A DNA stretch of 64,000 nucleotides, taken from assembly GCA_027559495.1 (NCBI GenBank), contig JAMXSV010000024.1, positions 1,054,001-1,118,000 of the forward strand, in the 5' to 3' direction. Positions 33,112 to 45,418 of the stretch are shown here, piece after piece; the stretch's first letter is position 1; each line of letters begins with the position of its first letter. Origin of the DNA: Aurifilum marmelostoma (lineage: Eukaryota > Ascomycota > Sordariomycetes > Diaporthales > Cryphonectriaceae). The translations under genes were made by a program, and so were the position numbers. The notes under the pieces were generated by a model, which searched no databases, had not been told where the DNA came from, and saw only the letters and a list, made by a program, of their open reading frames with translations.

Positions 33112-34835
33112 ATGCTCTTGAGAAGAAACAAATTAATTCCCTTCCAATGTCATGATATAATGTCTCTCCGTATTTACAGTCCCACTGCTGGCCTCACTGC
33201 CAGTTGTGCCCGGCTGTTGAGTCACAGCCGCAGCAGCAGCAACAGACCTACTTCTCACCTTCTCCGATGCTCATATTCAACGACCTCTGCCCCCTCATCT
33301 CGACATGACCGGCCCTTCCGGATGGCCGTCGTCGGCTCCGGTCCTGCGGGTTTCTACACATCCTACCGTGTCATGTCCTTAATCGAGGGTGCAAAGGTCG
33401 ACATGTACGAGTCTTTGCCTGTGCCATTCGGGCTCGTCAGGTTTGGCGTTGCTCCTGATCATCCAGAGGTCAAGGTGCGTTCTTTGTGACACTAACAAGA
33501 TTATTCTCTGTCCCATGTACAGAACAATGTCATAGACTGATAAGGATAAAGTAGAACTGTGGAGATAAGTTCACAGAGGTCGCCTCGTCCCCCAACTTCA
33601 CCTTCATCGGCAACGTCGCAGTCGGCCACAGCCCCAGCCACCCAGGCGGCCAGTCCGTGCCCCTGCGCTCCCTCCTGCGGCACTACGACGCCGTCCTCTT
33701 CGCCTACGGCGCCTCCAAGGACCGCAGCCTCGGCATCCCTGGCGAGGGCTCCCTGCGGCGCATCTACTCTGCCCGCGAGTTCGTCGGCTGGTACAACGGC
33801 CTGCCCGAGTTTGCCGGCCTCCGCCCCGACCTCTCGCAGGAGTCGGCCGTCGTCATCGGCCAGGGCAACGTGGCCCTCGACGTCGCGCGCGTCCTGCTCG
33901 AGGACGTCGACAGGCTCCGGCGCACCGACATGGCCGCGTACGCGCTCGACGCCCTGGCCGCCAGCCGCGTCAGGACGGTCAGCGTCATCGGGCGGCGCGC
34001 CCCCATGCAGGCTGCCTTCACCATCAAGGAGCTGCGGGAGCTGATGAACCTGCCCGGCGTGGGGTTCAGGCCCGTGGACAGGGCGCTTGTGCCGCAGGAC
34101 CTCAAGAGCCTCCCCCGGGCGCGGAGGCGGCTGATGGAGGTTCTCGTCAAGGGCTCCGCCGGCACGCCCTTCGAGGGAACACCCAGGTCCTGGGATCTAG
34201 GGTTCTGCCTGTCGCCCACTGCGTTCCACCCTCATGCTGCGGACCCCTCCGCCGTCGGCGCCACTTCCTTCCAGCACAACGTCCTGACCGACCTGTACGA
34301 CACGGGTGCCGGGGTGCAGGGCTCTGAGGGAGAGCCAGAGGTCATCGACTCGCCTCTGGTGTTCAGGTCGATCGGCTACAAGTCAGAGCCCATACCCGAG
34401 TTCAGGGACCTGGGGGTCGCCTTTGACGAGAGAAGGGGCGTCGTCGCCAACGATGGGGTGCACGGCCGCGTGGTGCCCACTAGCAGGGAGACGACACATT
34501 TCCCAGGGCTGTACTGTGCCGGCTGGGTCAAGCGCGGCCCTACAGGCGTGATCGCTAGCACGATGGAGGACGCCTTTGCGACTGCAGCGGCCATCGCGGC
34601 GGACTGGAAGGCGGGCGCGGCGTTTCTTGCTGATGATAATGCTGCTGCTGCTGGGTGGGAGGGGGTGAGGAGTGAAGGTGGACAGGATCTGGCCCGTGGT
34701 GCGGTGGGTTGGGAGGGCTGGTTGGCTATCGATAGGGCAGAGAGGGAGAAGGGCAGGCAGAAGGGCAAGGAGAGGGAGAAGTTCACCGCCATCGAGGACA
34801 TGCTGCCGTTGTCGACGTCCACGGCAAGGTCATAA
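33112..34835 (+). CDS. arh1: Mitochondrial NADPH:adrenodoxin (ferredoxin) oxidoreductase
   Basis: Exons 33112..33474 and 33555..34835 (80-nt intron, GTGCGT...GTAG, phase 0) give 547 residues. Arh1 passes electrons from NADPH to mitochondrial ferredoxin for Fe-S cluster and heme A synthesis. The N-terminus is Arg/Ser-rich without acids, as in a matrix presequence. Motifs follow in order: FAD-binding VVGSGPAGFYTSYRVM, FGLVRFGVAPDHPEVK, and NADP-binding VVIGQGNVALDVARVLL. Next come VIGRRAPMQAAFTIKELREL and the C-terminal FAD contact AGWVKRGPTGVIASTMEDA. A second in-frame ATG at 33160 (MSLRIYS) could also serve as start. The gene converges on etfA with 148 bp between stop codons. Confidence 0.95.
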
Positions 34836-34983
34836 CAGCACAGCGACCCAAGGTTCTGAAAGGGCATGAATAGATTTCTATCTGCTTCAGCTCAGGCGAG
34901 AAATGCTATACGAACCTCCCAGTGTCTTTATACACATGTGTAAATGCATACGAGAGAGATCTATATATATAAATATATCACTC

Positions 34984-36157
34984 TTATTTCTTCAGCTTCT
35001 CCGTCAGCTCAGGGACCTTCTCGAAGAGGTCCCCCACCAGGCCAATATCAGCAACCTGAAAGATGGGCGCATCGGCATCCTTGTTGATCGCCGCGATGAC
35101 CTTGCTGTCCTTCATACCCGCCAGGTGCTGAATAGCCCCGGAAATGCCCACGGCCATGTACAGCTGCGGCGCCACCACCTTGCCCGTCTGTCCAACCTGC
35201 AGGCTGTTGTCTGCATATCCGCTGTCGACCGCCGCGCGCGATGCACCGATAGCCGCGCCCAGCGTGTCTGCCAGTGGCTGCATGACCTTGTCGAACTCCT
35301 CCTTTGACTTCAGACCCCGCCCGCCAGACACCACCTTGCCCGCCGTCGCCAGGTCCGGCCTGTCGGACTTGGCCAGGTCCTCAGACACCCACTCGGTCTG
35401 AGACTCGGCCTTGGGGTCCACGCCGTCTTCCACGGCCGCAGAGCCCTTTCCGAGCTCAGCAGGCGCAAACGCCGTACCGCGGATGGTGATGATCTTGATG
35501 GGGTCGGAGGACTCGACAGTGGCGATGGCGTTGCCGGCGTAGATGGGGCGCACAAACGTCTTCTCGCTCTCGACGGCCGTGATGTCGGAGATCTGCTGGG
35601 AGTCGAGCAGGGCGGCGACTCGGGGCATCAGGTTCTTGCCGAACGCTGTGTGGCCTGCGATGACGTGCGTGTAGCCGCCTTTCTTGATGTTCTCGACCAG
35701 GAGAGGGGCGAAGTTCTCGGCCAGACCCTGTATGGACACATGAGGTAATTAGTACTTGAATGAGTGTGCGAATGCGTCTTCAAGCACACAAGCCTTGACT
35801 TCTGTGAATTTGGAAAGTACTGCAGTGAGAGGAGTCTACCTTGTCGTAGGCGCCGCTGTCCACAGCTATGATCTTCTCGACGCCCTCTGCCGTCGCTGCT
35901 TCGTCTGCTACCGCCTTGATACTGCTCCCTGCCACAAAACCATGTACTGGACCGCCTATCTTCTGAGCAGCCGCGATGGCGCTCAGCGACCCATGGTTAA
36001 GCTTTCCTTCCCTCTGCTCGAGGATCGCGAGGGTCGAGGCAAGCCGTCGAAGTGCGGCGGGGCTGCTGAAGAAGGCCGACGGGCTGGTGGATGTCGTTGC
36101 CTGGGCGATGTGCCGCCGCAGATGGGGCGTTATCGCTCTTCGTGCTGTGCAGAGCAT
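34984..36157 (-). CDS. etfA: Electron transfer flavoprotein alpha subunit, mitochondrial
   Basis: Exons 35840..36157 and 34984..35727 (112-nt intron, GTAGAC...ACAG, phase 0) give 353 residues, the usual family length. ETF alpha, with ETF beta, carries electrons from acyl-CoA dehydrogenases to ETF-ubiquinone oxidoreductase. An Arg-rich N-terminal presequence (MLCTARRAITPHLRRHIAQA) precedes the domain-I block LAILEQREGKLN. The FAD-binding C-terminal half shows VVSGGRGLKSKEEF, GAAIGASRAAVDSGY, QVGQTGKVVAPQLYMAVGIS and AINKDADAPIFQVADIG. The last residues LTEKLKK fit other fungal ETF alpha proteins. Its start faces rsc8 across a 588-bp divergent promoter. Confidence 0.96.
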
Positions 36158-36745
36158 CCTGGAAGGGGCTGTGGTGGCTTCTCTTGATCCAGAGGATGTC
36201 GAGAAAGAGAGACAGAGAGAGAAGACACAAGCCGCGGGCCAAGAGCAACTTACCTACATATGAAATCGTCCTCGGCTATTCAAGGCCCTCCGCGACCGGG
36301 AGGCCAGGGCCCACGGGCCAGAGCTAGTACGCTTCTGATGGTCTTTCCAGGGTTAGGGTCTATCCGCTGCCGCGTTGGAGCCTCAGGCTGCCACAGTTTT
36401 TCAGCAGCAGCTCCAGGGAGCAGCATTACACACGCGCCCCCGGTCGATTTTCCTTCAACGCGACAACTCGACATGGTCTTCTGCGACGGCACCCACATCC
36501 ATCCCCCACGTTGACGCTCATCACCAACAAGCCGTTTCCCTGCGCGCTGCATATCTGCACGTGTACTCTGGTCGGCACAAAGTCATACTTGCTGACAGCC
36601 TGATCGATCATTGGGTCTGCCCACCTGCAATTGCAGTGTGCAGCTTGTCGCAAGCTGGTTTCCTGCTCCCTCGATCGTCGGCAACCTTTCATCATCAGGG
36701 CCCAAAGCTGCGGGCTGAATCGAAGCCAGGTTACCCATCATCAAA
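36158..36745. promoter_or_regulatory. Divergent promoter, etfA / rsc8
   Basis: 588 bp between opposed start codons. Short GAGA-type repeats near 36195..36225. No other gene seen. Confidence 0.45.
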
Positions 36746-38993
36746 ATGGAGGAAGAGAACGTCAGCTATGGCACTCCTGCCAATGGAGCGTCTCCTGGAA
36801 GCAATCCAATTCTTTCCCAGCCCCCTCTGGCTGATGTAAACTCCGGTGAGGGTAGGTCTAACAATCCTTCCTACTGCAGCAACATTATATTCCTCTCATC
36901 CATATTTGTGTGTTCCATGACAAAGTCTAGTACCCAGACTCACCTTACAACCCTTGCCTTGCAGATGTACAAATGGGCGAGGGCTCCTCCAATGAGCCAG
37001 CCATCAAACAAGACAGCACAACCCCTGGGCCAGGAGCCTCATCAGACAACCCTCTCGATGCGCCCGACGGCCCAGCCCCCGAGAACACAGCCGCGCAGGA
37101 TGAGGAGATGGCTGATGTTGATGGCGAGTCCAAGGCGGACCAGGCCAATGACGGCGAGGCCTCTGGCGAGGGCGACGGCGGCAAGAGCAAGGAGGCTATC
37201 GAGAACGCTGCGCGCCAACACCTCATCTCCCAGACGCACTCCATCGTCCTGCCCAGCTACAGCACCTGGTTCGACATGAACATCGTCCACCCCACCGAGC
37301 GCAAGGCCCTGCCCGAGTTCTTCAACCAGCGGAACCGAAGCAAGACACCTGCCGTGTACAAGGACTACCGCGACTTCATGATCAACACGTACAGGCTGAA
37401 TCCTGCCGAGTACCTGACAGTCACGGCTTGCAGGCGGAATCTTGCTGGCGACGTGTGCGCTATCATGAGAGTCCACTCGTTCCTCGAGCAGTGGGGTCTC
37501 ATCAACTACCAGGTACGGCACAGTCATCGCGCCACATAAAGCTTCTCGCCCAGTTACTGACACTGTTCCAGGTTGATCCCGACCACCGGCCGGCTCCTGT
37601 TGGTCCGCCCTTTACAGGTCACTTCAAGATCATCTGCGACACCCCCCGAGGTCTCCAGCCATGGCAACCAGCAACGGACCCGATCCTCACAGACGGCAGG
37701 GCGCATGCTGACACGGATGCCAAGGCCAAGGCCGGCACGGCGCCCAAGAGCGAGTTGAACCTGGAACTGGGACGCAATATATACGAGGCCGGTGCCAAGG
37801 GTGCCAAGCTCAACAAGACTGACGGCAAGACGAATGGCGATACTCCTACGACCAACGGTGTCTCGAATACGTCGGTCGAAGAGATCACAAAAGCGCCCAT
37901 TGCCAAGGTCCACTGCCAGACCTGCGGGATGGATTGTACCAGGATCTACTACCACAGCACATATGTCGACCCTGCTTCGAACAACAAGAAGAGCTTCGAC
38001 ATCTGCCCGAGCTGTTTCGTGGACGGCCGCTTCCCCTCGAATCAGCCAAACAGCAACTTCACAAGGATGGAGAACCCTACCTACTCTGCCACCCTGGACC
38101 GAGATGCGCCGTGGACCGATGCGGAGCTGCTGCGCCTGCTGGAAGGGCTCGAGAGGTTCGATGACAACTGGGTTGAGATCGCGGACCACGTTGGCACACG
38201 GACTAAGGAAGAGTGTGTGCTTCAGTTCCTGCAGCTCGACATCGAGGACAAGTACCTCGAGGCGGAGAACCCCATCGGCATCTCAATGCTTGGCACCGCA
38301 GGTGGCCAGCTGCCTTTCAGCCAGGCTGACAACCCTGTCATGACTGTTGTGGCCTTCCTTGCCAGTCTTGCGGACCCCGCCAGCGCCGCCGTGGCGGCTG
38401 GCAAGTCTGCAGAGGAGCTGCGGCAGCAGCTGCGGGGCAAGCTCGAGTCGAGCGGCGCCATCGAGGCTCAGTCTAACGGAAAGGGCAAGGGCAAGGAGAC
38501 AGAGGGTACCGAGTCGATGGAAGTCGACATCCGCCAGGAGACGACCACGACAACAACCACCACCACCAAGACGACAACGACCGCGCTGGCCAACATACCC
38601 CTGGCCACGATAGGAGCTCGTGCCGACGGACTGGCTTCCCACGAGGAGCGGGAGATGACGCGTCTTGTCTCGGCTGCTGTGAACATCACCTTGCAAAAGA
38701 TGGAGCAGAAGATGAAGTACTTCAACGAGATGGAGGCTATTCTGCAAGAAGAGCGCCGCGAGCTGGAACGCGCCCGGCAACAGCTCTTCTTGGACCGTCT
38801 GGCCTTCAAGAAGCGAGTGCGGCGGGTTCAGGACGAGCTGAAGGCGGCTGCCCTCGTGGGTGGCGACCAGGGCTACAAGATGAGCCAGGACGTGGTGATG
38901 GACGGTGACAGACTGAGTCTGCAAGCGGCGCCCGTGATGGGTGGTGTGCAGCCTCTGAGCAGTAGCGGCCCCGTCAAGAGCTACGAGGCGTAG
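36746..38993 (+). CDS. rsc8: SWI/SNF-RSC chromatin-remodelling subunit (Rsc8/Swi3 type)
   Basis: Exons 36746..36851, 36965..37512 and 37572..38993 give 691 residues. Architecture: acidic disordered N-terminus (1-145); SWIRM domain (about 150-235, LPSYSTWFDMNIVHPTERK, RNRSKTPAVYKDYRDFMI, CAIMRVHSFLEQWGLINYQ); a Cys-pair zinc segment (CQTCGMDC, then DICPSCF, about 330-370); SANT domain (about 385-435, WTDAELLRLLEGLERFDDNW). After that comes a C-terminal leucine-rich coiled coil (EMEAILQEERRELERARQQ). This is the order of Swi3/Rsc8/Moira proteins, which dimerise as core scaffolds of SWI/SNF or RSC. A poly-Thr tract of ACN codons near 38540..38585 is probably length-variable. Whether it serves SWI/SNF, RSC or both is not resolved by sequence. 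Confidence 0.95.
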
Positions 38994-39854
38994 GACCACT
39001 CCAGCTCGACGACTCCACGGCCAGCCTTTTCCTCGACGCAGCAACCACGGGCTCAGACGCATCGGCATCCGCGTGGCGAGAACGGAATCGAAGCTGAACT
39101 CGACCAGTCGTGTTCGACAGCACACTCTGGCGACGGAGATGACCAAGTCCATGGTGGGCAGCGGATGCATGTCGAGAACCAGCCAAGTGATGGGCATCCA
39201 ACCTCGGGTGGACGTGTGCTGCCTCACTTTCAGAGCCGTGATGGCCGACAAACGCACGGCTAACACTAGCCACTCGGACCTATCGTCTAGTCGGCAGTGC
39301 TCAGGAAGCCCAACTCGTGAGCTAGTCAATGATGGTCAGCCCCAACAGCTGAAGTCGATGGTATGGTGCCCAGGCGATGCTAAGAGGCGATGCTAAGGGG
39401 CAATGCTTAGTGGGAATGTGCCACTTCTTGTCCTTCTTTCCTCTTTTTCCATTTTCCTTGTCTGTTCTCTCTCTTTAATTAGACTGGAGTTATCCGTCTT
39501 TCTTTCCGCCCTTTCACGCTCGATTGGGGGGTTTTCTTGGTGTGGGAATCGGCGTCATGACGGGTTGGCGAGGTAAAGGAAATGGATTTCTTGTTTGACG
39601 TGGGCAAATATCTGTACAAAAAAGGTACTTTCGAATTTTCTTTTTTCTATAGTGGATATGCAGAGGGCTTCGTGCTACAACCTCTAATGCGATGATTCTA
39701 TCAACGCGTGACACTACCTGCGGAGACTTGACGTATGCTTTTGGGTCAGGGGCGTCTTGGGAACGGACTGTGCTTGTGGTGAGCTCAAGGTTCAAGCTCG
39801 TGTTCAGCCACCCTTCCGCCGCCTTAGCCTGTGAGGCCCCGCCCGTGACCGTTG
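38994..39854. other. Intergenic, convergent 3' flanks
   Basis: Between rsc8 (+) and the HET gene (-). A short repeat GGCGATGCTAAG / GGCAATGCTTAG-like lies near 39373..39412. T/C-rich downstream DNA at 39420..39480. No gene seen. Confidence 0.5.
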
Positions 39855-42026
39855 TCATGCCAGAACGTTTAGGCCTTTCGAAGACACATCTTGAATGTGG
39901 ACACCGGAGCTAATCATTTGTAAAGTCTCGACGTCGAGGTCGACATTCAACGCTGACAATTCCGACAGCCTGGCATCGTTCACCATGAGCTCCGGCCCTG
40001 TCATTAGCTGACGACCACCATCCTCAAGCACCTTTGGCATTGCTCGTCCCGCGACATCTGCCCTCCCCACCAGGGCGTACACCGGGCTCGGCACGCCGCC
40101 CTCCGCCGTACTCTTGATCTGCCGCATGACGAGTGCAGCAGAACAGCCCCGGAACCGAACGATCACGTCGCCCACCTGGGCTGCTGGTGGGACAAGCGCG
40201 ATGAGGTGCTCCGTCCCGAGGCAGAGGATCGGGTCTGTCATGTCGTCCCTGCTGCCGTCAGGTGGTCCGTTCTCCTCTTGGTCAGTCTGCGCAGTGCCGT
40301 TTAGATCAGGCTTGGACGGCGCTTGGCTGACCGGCCACGCAATTATGTGCTCCTTGTGCATCTCCTGGATCCTCTTCAGGTCGGAGGGGGCGTAGGCTTC
40401 TATCTGTGCCATGTACTCCTCGTTGACCTGCCGCAGGAGCTCGAGGTCGGATGGGTCCTCATAGTGAGCCTCGAGGGCGTCTTCCCAGTCCTGTCTGGCC
40501 GCGTGGGATCTCATGAGGGCCCCGTAGGATGGGCCGAGATGAAGGATTTCGCCGCTCGAGAATCCCTCGGCCCGTATCGACAGGTGTGGGTCAACGTGCT
40601 ATTGATTGAAACGCTTTGTTGGTTGTGTGTACTGGCTTCGCCGCCTCTTCTGCGTGGTGCGAGTGATGTTCATTCTACGTACCTTAGTTGTGGTGGTGAT
40701 GCCGTCCATCTCCTCCTCAAACTCGCGGCCAAAAGCCTTCTGGATAACCGCAGCTGTCCTCACGATACTGCGTTGCACTTGACGCGAATCGCCCTCTCTG
40801 GTGGATCGCTCGCAACGGTCAAGCACCAGCTTGATCACATCAAGCCAGATCTCGAAGAGCGGCTTGTCATAGTTCACCTCAAAATTGCCCTTTCCACAGA
40901 CGCCGGGGGATTCGGATGACCAAGGTCGAATACCATGTGCCAGGCCCAGCAGGCCGTACACCTTGTCCCTGATGTGGGTACATTCCTGGCCGCCGAAGCT
41001 GTCGATGAGGTCCTCGAGTGTGGACAGCTTGAACCTGGCCTCTCTGGCCCGCAGCAACAGCGACATGGCCTCAAAGCGTGTGCCACCATCTTCATCAGCG
41101 CGATGGAGGAAGGCGTTGCTGCTGCCGGTCGGACTTCTAGCCGGATCGTTTTTCATCCGGGCATGCTTGGCTATGAACTGGAAAAACTCCTCATACCTCC
41201 AGACTCTCGATCCATGTACAAAGAGGACCACCCGCGGGAGACAGAGCTCCTGTATAACCCACATGCGGCTCCAGTACCTGCTCTTAGCAATCCTGGCCAG
41301 CGTGTCAGGGTCAGGCTCGAGGGACCAGGTATTCTTCTTTGTTCTGCCTGGCCTTTTCCCCACTTGCTGTTGATCTAATGATGTTGATAGCTGTGAGGCA
41401 GCCAAGAGCCTCGTCATGCCCACCGTCCAGTCCGTCTGCATAGATCGGAAAGTGTTGCTCGAGGGCCTGTACTTCTCTGCCCCGAGCCAGACAACAACGT
41501 TCTGCGCCCGCTTGTAGATGAAGGACATGAGCGACACCTGCGCGTTGCGCTCCTGGGTGTTGGACTGGTTGATGCAGACAGCATCGACCCAGATGTTGAA
41601 GGGCTGCTCCGAGGAGCGCAGGTGGAGGAGGGCAATGTAGAGATTGTGCTGCACCTGGTAGGGCTGGCCGTTTAATGTGATGAGAGCGTGTGTCGGCACA
41701 AGTGGAAGTGGCCATTGGTTGGGACCTTCGACCCGGTCGTTCGGGAGATCAGAGGTGGCGAGCCAGGTGATTGCGCGTCGGCCCATCATGGCCTGGGGCG
41801 AGCGAGGACTGAGGTCGCTGGGACCGGTCGGGAGCATTTCGTTGTCTGGATATGGTGTTTCCCAGGTGTATGACAGAGCCACATATCTAGGCTTGGAAGA
41901 GAAGGTGGCGGATGTGAGAGTGCAGACGAGTTGGTCTGAGAAGCTGCCTGGTTCCAAGGTGAGGATCCGGATCGAGTCCACATCGTGCTGTAGTTCCGGG
42001 TATCGGAAGGGTGAATCTGATGCCAT
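39855..42026 (-). CDS. HET-domain (heterokaryon incompatibility) protein 1
   Basis: Exons 40683..42026 and 39855..40598 (84-nt intron, GTACGT...AATAG, phase 0) give 695 residues. The N-terminal HET domain spans about residues 45-190 with all three conserved blocks: YVALSYTWETPY, NIWVDAVCINQSNTQERNAQ, and YKRAQNVVVWLGAE. A later SRYWSRMWVIQELCLPR block is also standard. The C-terminal half (RDKVYGLLGLAHGI, then GEILHLGPSYG) follows the HET-6/OR layout. HET domains share a TIR-like fold and trigger cell death when vegetatively incompatible hyphae fuse. The trigger for this protein is unknown. The ORF's own stop at 40599 lies in the intron and would truncate the protein, so the second exon is favoured. 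First gene of the HET-P450-NLR-HET block. Confidence 0.9.
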
Positions 42027-42637
42027 TTTGTTTGAAAATATACGAATAATCAGGAAGGTAAGATGTCAAGGCAGTAGACACTGAATGGGATGTTATGTCA
42101 TTTTCCAAATGGATGGAGCAGAGGAAGGTGGAAGTTTTCCAGCTGACATGGGAAGTATCCCAATGATGTGGCAACCAGCACCTGGTACAGTCCTCAGCAC
42201 TTTCAGCTGCTTGGCTGTAAATAATTATGTGACCAGTGTAATACATGCACATGTGACGTCTTTTCTATGAATTTACCAGACCTTCCCCACCTCCAGTTTC
42301 CCTCACCATGGTTGTCAGCATTGCGTCCTGGAACCAAAACAATTTGTTCCCACACTTGAGAGCGTGATTCAGCGTCTTGTGCAGTCGTAACAACTTGTTA
42401 GAAATGGAGCTCGTGGCAAACTACCCCAACGTTACTTGACTGCTGCTCGACATGTATATCAAGATAATCAACGTGCAGAGAGCCTGATTGCTCTGGATGG
42501 TGTCTTGGTGATAATTAATCCAATCACAATCCGTCTCTTTTCTTGCTAATTCTACGTCGATTCGTCAATGACAACCGTCAATCGCAGCCGTGGACGTTCA
42601 ATAGTCCTTCCATTTCCATGTGCGTTCTGCCTCCCCA
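42027..42637. other. Intergenic, HET1 promoter side
   Basis: 611 bp between the start of the HET gene and the end of the P450 gene, both on the minus strand. AT-richer than the genes. No gene seen. Confidence 0.5.
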
Positions 42638-44603
42638 TCACTGCAAAAGCACCCCTACCTCGTCCCGAGGAGACACTATGAGATTATAATTTTGTTTCTC
42701 GACCCCTACCGGCTCGATAGGCGTTCCTGGCGGCAGATGAAGATCCGGAAAGGACTGTATAATTCTAATGACCGCGTAGCTGGCCTCCATCAGGGCAAAG
42801 TCCTCTGGACACAACAAAGGATGGTCAGTAAAGCTGTAAGCAGATGGACACACAATAATCACGCAGGCTTACTCCCAAGACATATCCTAGCCCCAGCATT
42901 GAAGTCGATAAAGCCAGACCCAAGGTTCTTCCTCATGAGCTCGCCGTCGGCCCACCTGTCGGGCCGGTACACCTTGGCGTCAGGTCCATAGATGGATTCG
43001 AGGCGGTGCAGATGATATGGCGACCAGCCGACGCCCATGCCCTTGGGCACGAGCACAGGATCTTTGCCGTCGCTGCCTCCTCCCCGTGGAAGGACGGTGT
43101 TTGTGTTGGCGAAGCGTACGTTGAGGGACAGGGTAGGATAGAGCCTCAGTGCTGCGGGCATGTTCCCATGTAAGCAAAGACATGCTGGCTGAATAATTAC
43201 TTGGCAGATTCATCATAGTGGCAACATACTTTCGTTGAGGCAGCATCGTAGGAATGGTAGTTTCTGAATCTGCTCACGTGTAAGCACCTCTTCCTTGTCC
43301 AATGGAGCGATCTCGCCTCTGAGCTTGTCCAGGATTGTCGGATTTCGTAGCGCGTGGAAACTGTGAATGTAATATTAGCGATGATGATCAACTGCTAGCT
43401 TAACGAGCCAACGAGGTATGCTGGAGATATTGAGTGATTAGGAACACCTCCAAACTCACAATGTCCAGCAGAGAAGCGAGGCAGTCGAGTCACGTCCAGC
43501 CAGCAGGATATGCAACAGCTGATCCCTGACGAGATCCGCATCGCCCATCTCCTTCCACAGGTCGACAATAAACGGGTATTTCGCAGCGGCCTTCTCTTCC
43601 CTCACCTCGTCCATATACGCTAGGGCCTTCTTGGAGAAGAACGAGGCCCATTCTTTGACAAACCTGCAGGACTCTCTGAATTTCCTGGATCTGTACAGCG
43701 GGGCCAGGTCGGCTAGTATGAGTCGGATAGAGACGCCCATCGAGGCAAAGTCGAAGTTTTCGGACAGGGCGCTGCGCTCTTTCGCGGGCATGCTGCTCTG
43801 CGGCTCACCAAACAGTAGAGCCGCTGTGTTGTCGAGGGTGTACTCGTAGAAGAAGGGCCTCAGATCGATCACTCCACCATTCTTGGACGCAACGCTCATG
43901 CCTGAGATTAGTTTGTTCACATGAGGTACGAAAACCTTCAGCGTCTGCCTCTGGACACGAATGAATTGTTGTTGTATAATGCTCCGCGACCGCTGCCATC
44001 TATTCATTGTTGTCATCTCAGTAAGTATTAATTTTTGTGCTGAAGGAGCAATGTCAAGCCTTGTTTCCTAGACAACTTACGCTGGGCCGTCCTGTCCGAA
44101 AATACCTTCCCCAAGAAATGGCATGACCGCGTCGCGTCGGATCCCGAGAGAATAGTCCCTGAACCGAGTGGTAAGGACCGTCTTGATATTTTCCGGGTCT
44201 GTGGTGAGGATTCCGGTCACTCCAAACGTGCCCAACCGAGCCGTGGGGGCGATAGCAAAAGCCTCAGCGAGGGTCTCCATGAAATGGCCAGCAAAGAGGG
44301 CTTCGCATTGCCTCTTGACGAGGTCGAGGCCCAGGGGCCACTTCTGCCGGACTCGAGCCTGGATTGGCTTGCATTTGTACTGCTCGGCGAGAGCCCTCTC
44401 GAGCTGTAGAAAACAGTTGTCAGTCGTGGATGGAAATATGACATTTTGAATGGATGTTATACCTTTCTTGCTGATCTTCTGCGCACATACACGTATAAGA
44501 ACGCGGTACACAGGAGGAAGAGCGCAGCATTTCTTAGACTGAAGGGTCTGACCAAGCCCAGGATGTCTCGAGACACGGGTGGCTTAGCCCAAGCTGAAGC
44601 CAT
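42638..44603 (-). CDS. Cytochrome P450, CYP52-like (alkane/fatty-acid hydroxylase clan)
   Basis: Six exons on the minus strand: 44463..44603, 44081..44403, 43460..43999, 43230..43360, 42873..43151 and 42638..42804. All introns are 59-99 nt GT-AG and the phases close to 526 residues. An N-terminal membrane anchor (AALFLLCTAFLYVYV) precedes WPLGLDLVKRQ, a mark of the CYP52/CYP539 group. The I-helix is LLAGRDSTASLLCW. The K-helix reads ETLRLYP across a junction. PDRW follows, and the heme loop is FNAGARICLG, ending RICLGKDFALMEASY in the last exon. No disablement is seen. Members commonly hydroxylate fatty acids or n-alkanes at the omega position; the substrate here is inferred only. It is divergent from the NLR gene. 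Confidence 0.93.
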
Positions 44604-45418
44604 TGCCGAATAAAAGGGGCCAACCGTTGATGGGGTTGTTTAAGTGTGTAGCGCTCACTACCATAGATCACCGGATCAAACGTCGTGATCTATGGGCAAG
44701 TCGTTATTATATTACTGTACTTAGTCACAGTGTCGTAGTAGCGACTTCAATATCCCATATCAAGCCATCGTGAATAAGGCTCTGTCCAGCCCCCATCTCA
44801 ATGCAACCGCCACCCTTTCCCCTATCCATGCAACCCCAACGCTTATCGATCCTTTTCTGGCGGTTGGCCGCTGCGCTTCCCTTAATTGTTCGAGTTATGC
44901 CGATCAATACCCCCCTGTTCTTTTCGCGCTTCGCCTTATGTAGCCTACTGTGCTTTGTTCTGCAGCTTGTCAGGGCTGTGTTGACCAACTGTAGCCCAGC
45001 GTGAAGCATTATCTGAGGACAGCGCCTGACGAAACCATCGAGATCCCTTTTCTCCTCGTATGACCTTTTCAAAATGTCATTCAGGCTGTGGGTGGCAGGG
45101 GGTACTCCTCCTCTCACGGCAGATGGATCTTCTGAAGAGTAGAGATTCCTCTATGCAGGTTCGCATCTCCTTTGGGCTGGTACGCCGAGGGGGCTGAGGA
45201 AACGAGACCTGGGAGATCAAAATGAAGACGGCCAATCATTCCAGAGCAGACGACTGGTGCTCACCCGTGATCGGGGCTTCTATGCGAGGCACAGCTATGC
45301 CTCCGAATTTTGCAGGACATAGGAAGTTCAGTCGCATTAAAATTAACAGAATATGATTTCTCAAGCTCAACACCATATAGCCTGCTTCTAGGCCCGGCCG
45401 CACAAAACCATACCCGGG
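44604..45418. promoter_or_regulatory. Divergent promoter, P450 / NLR gene
   Basis: 815 bp between opposed start codons. A 130-codon ORF on the minus strand (44725..45117) has no codon bias or motif and is not called. Possible long leader of the NLR gene. Confidence 0.45.

Noticed and set aside
38283..39329. 348-codon open frame on the minus strand opposite RSC8
   Set aside because: Overlaps SANT and coiled-coil coding DNA. No motif or start context.
40599..40682. HET1 ending at the stop codon at 40599
   Set aside because: The stop lies within a GTACGT...ATAG intron. Splicing extends the protein with the conserved GEILHLGPSYG tail seen in HET-6-like proteins.
42638..44603. P450 as a pseudogene because no single ORF spans it
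   Set aside because: Six exons with canonical GT-AG introns close in phase and keep anchor, I-helix, ExxR, PDRW and heme-loop motifs.
44725..45117. 130-codon minus-strand ORF between P450 and NLR
   Set aside because: Low-bias composition and no recognisable domain. It lies in a promoter region.
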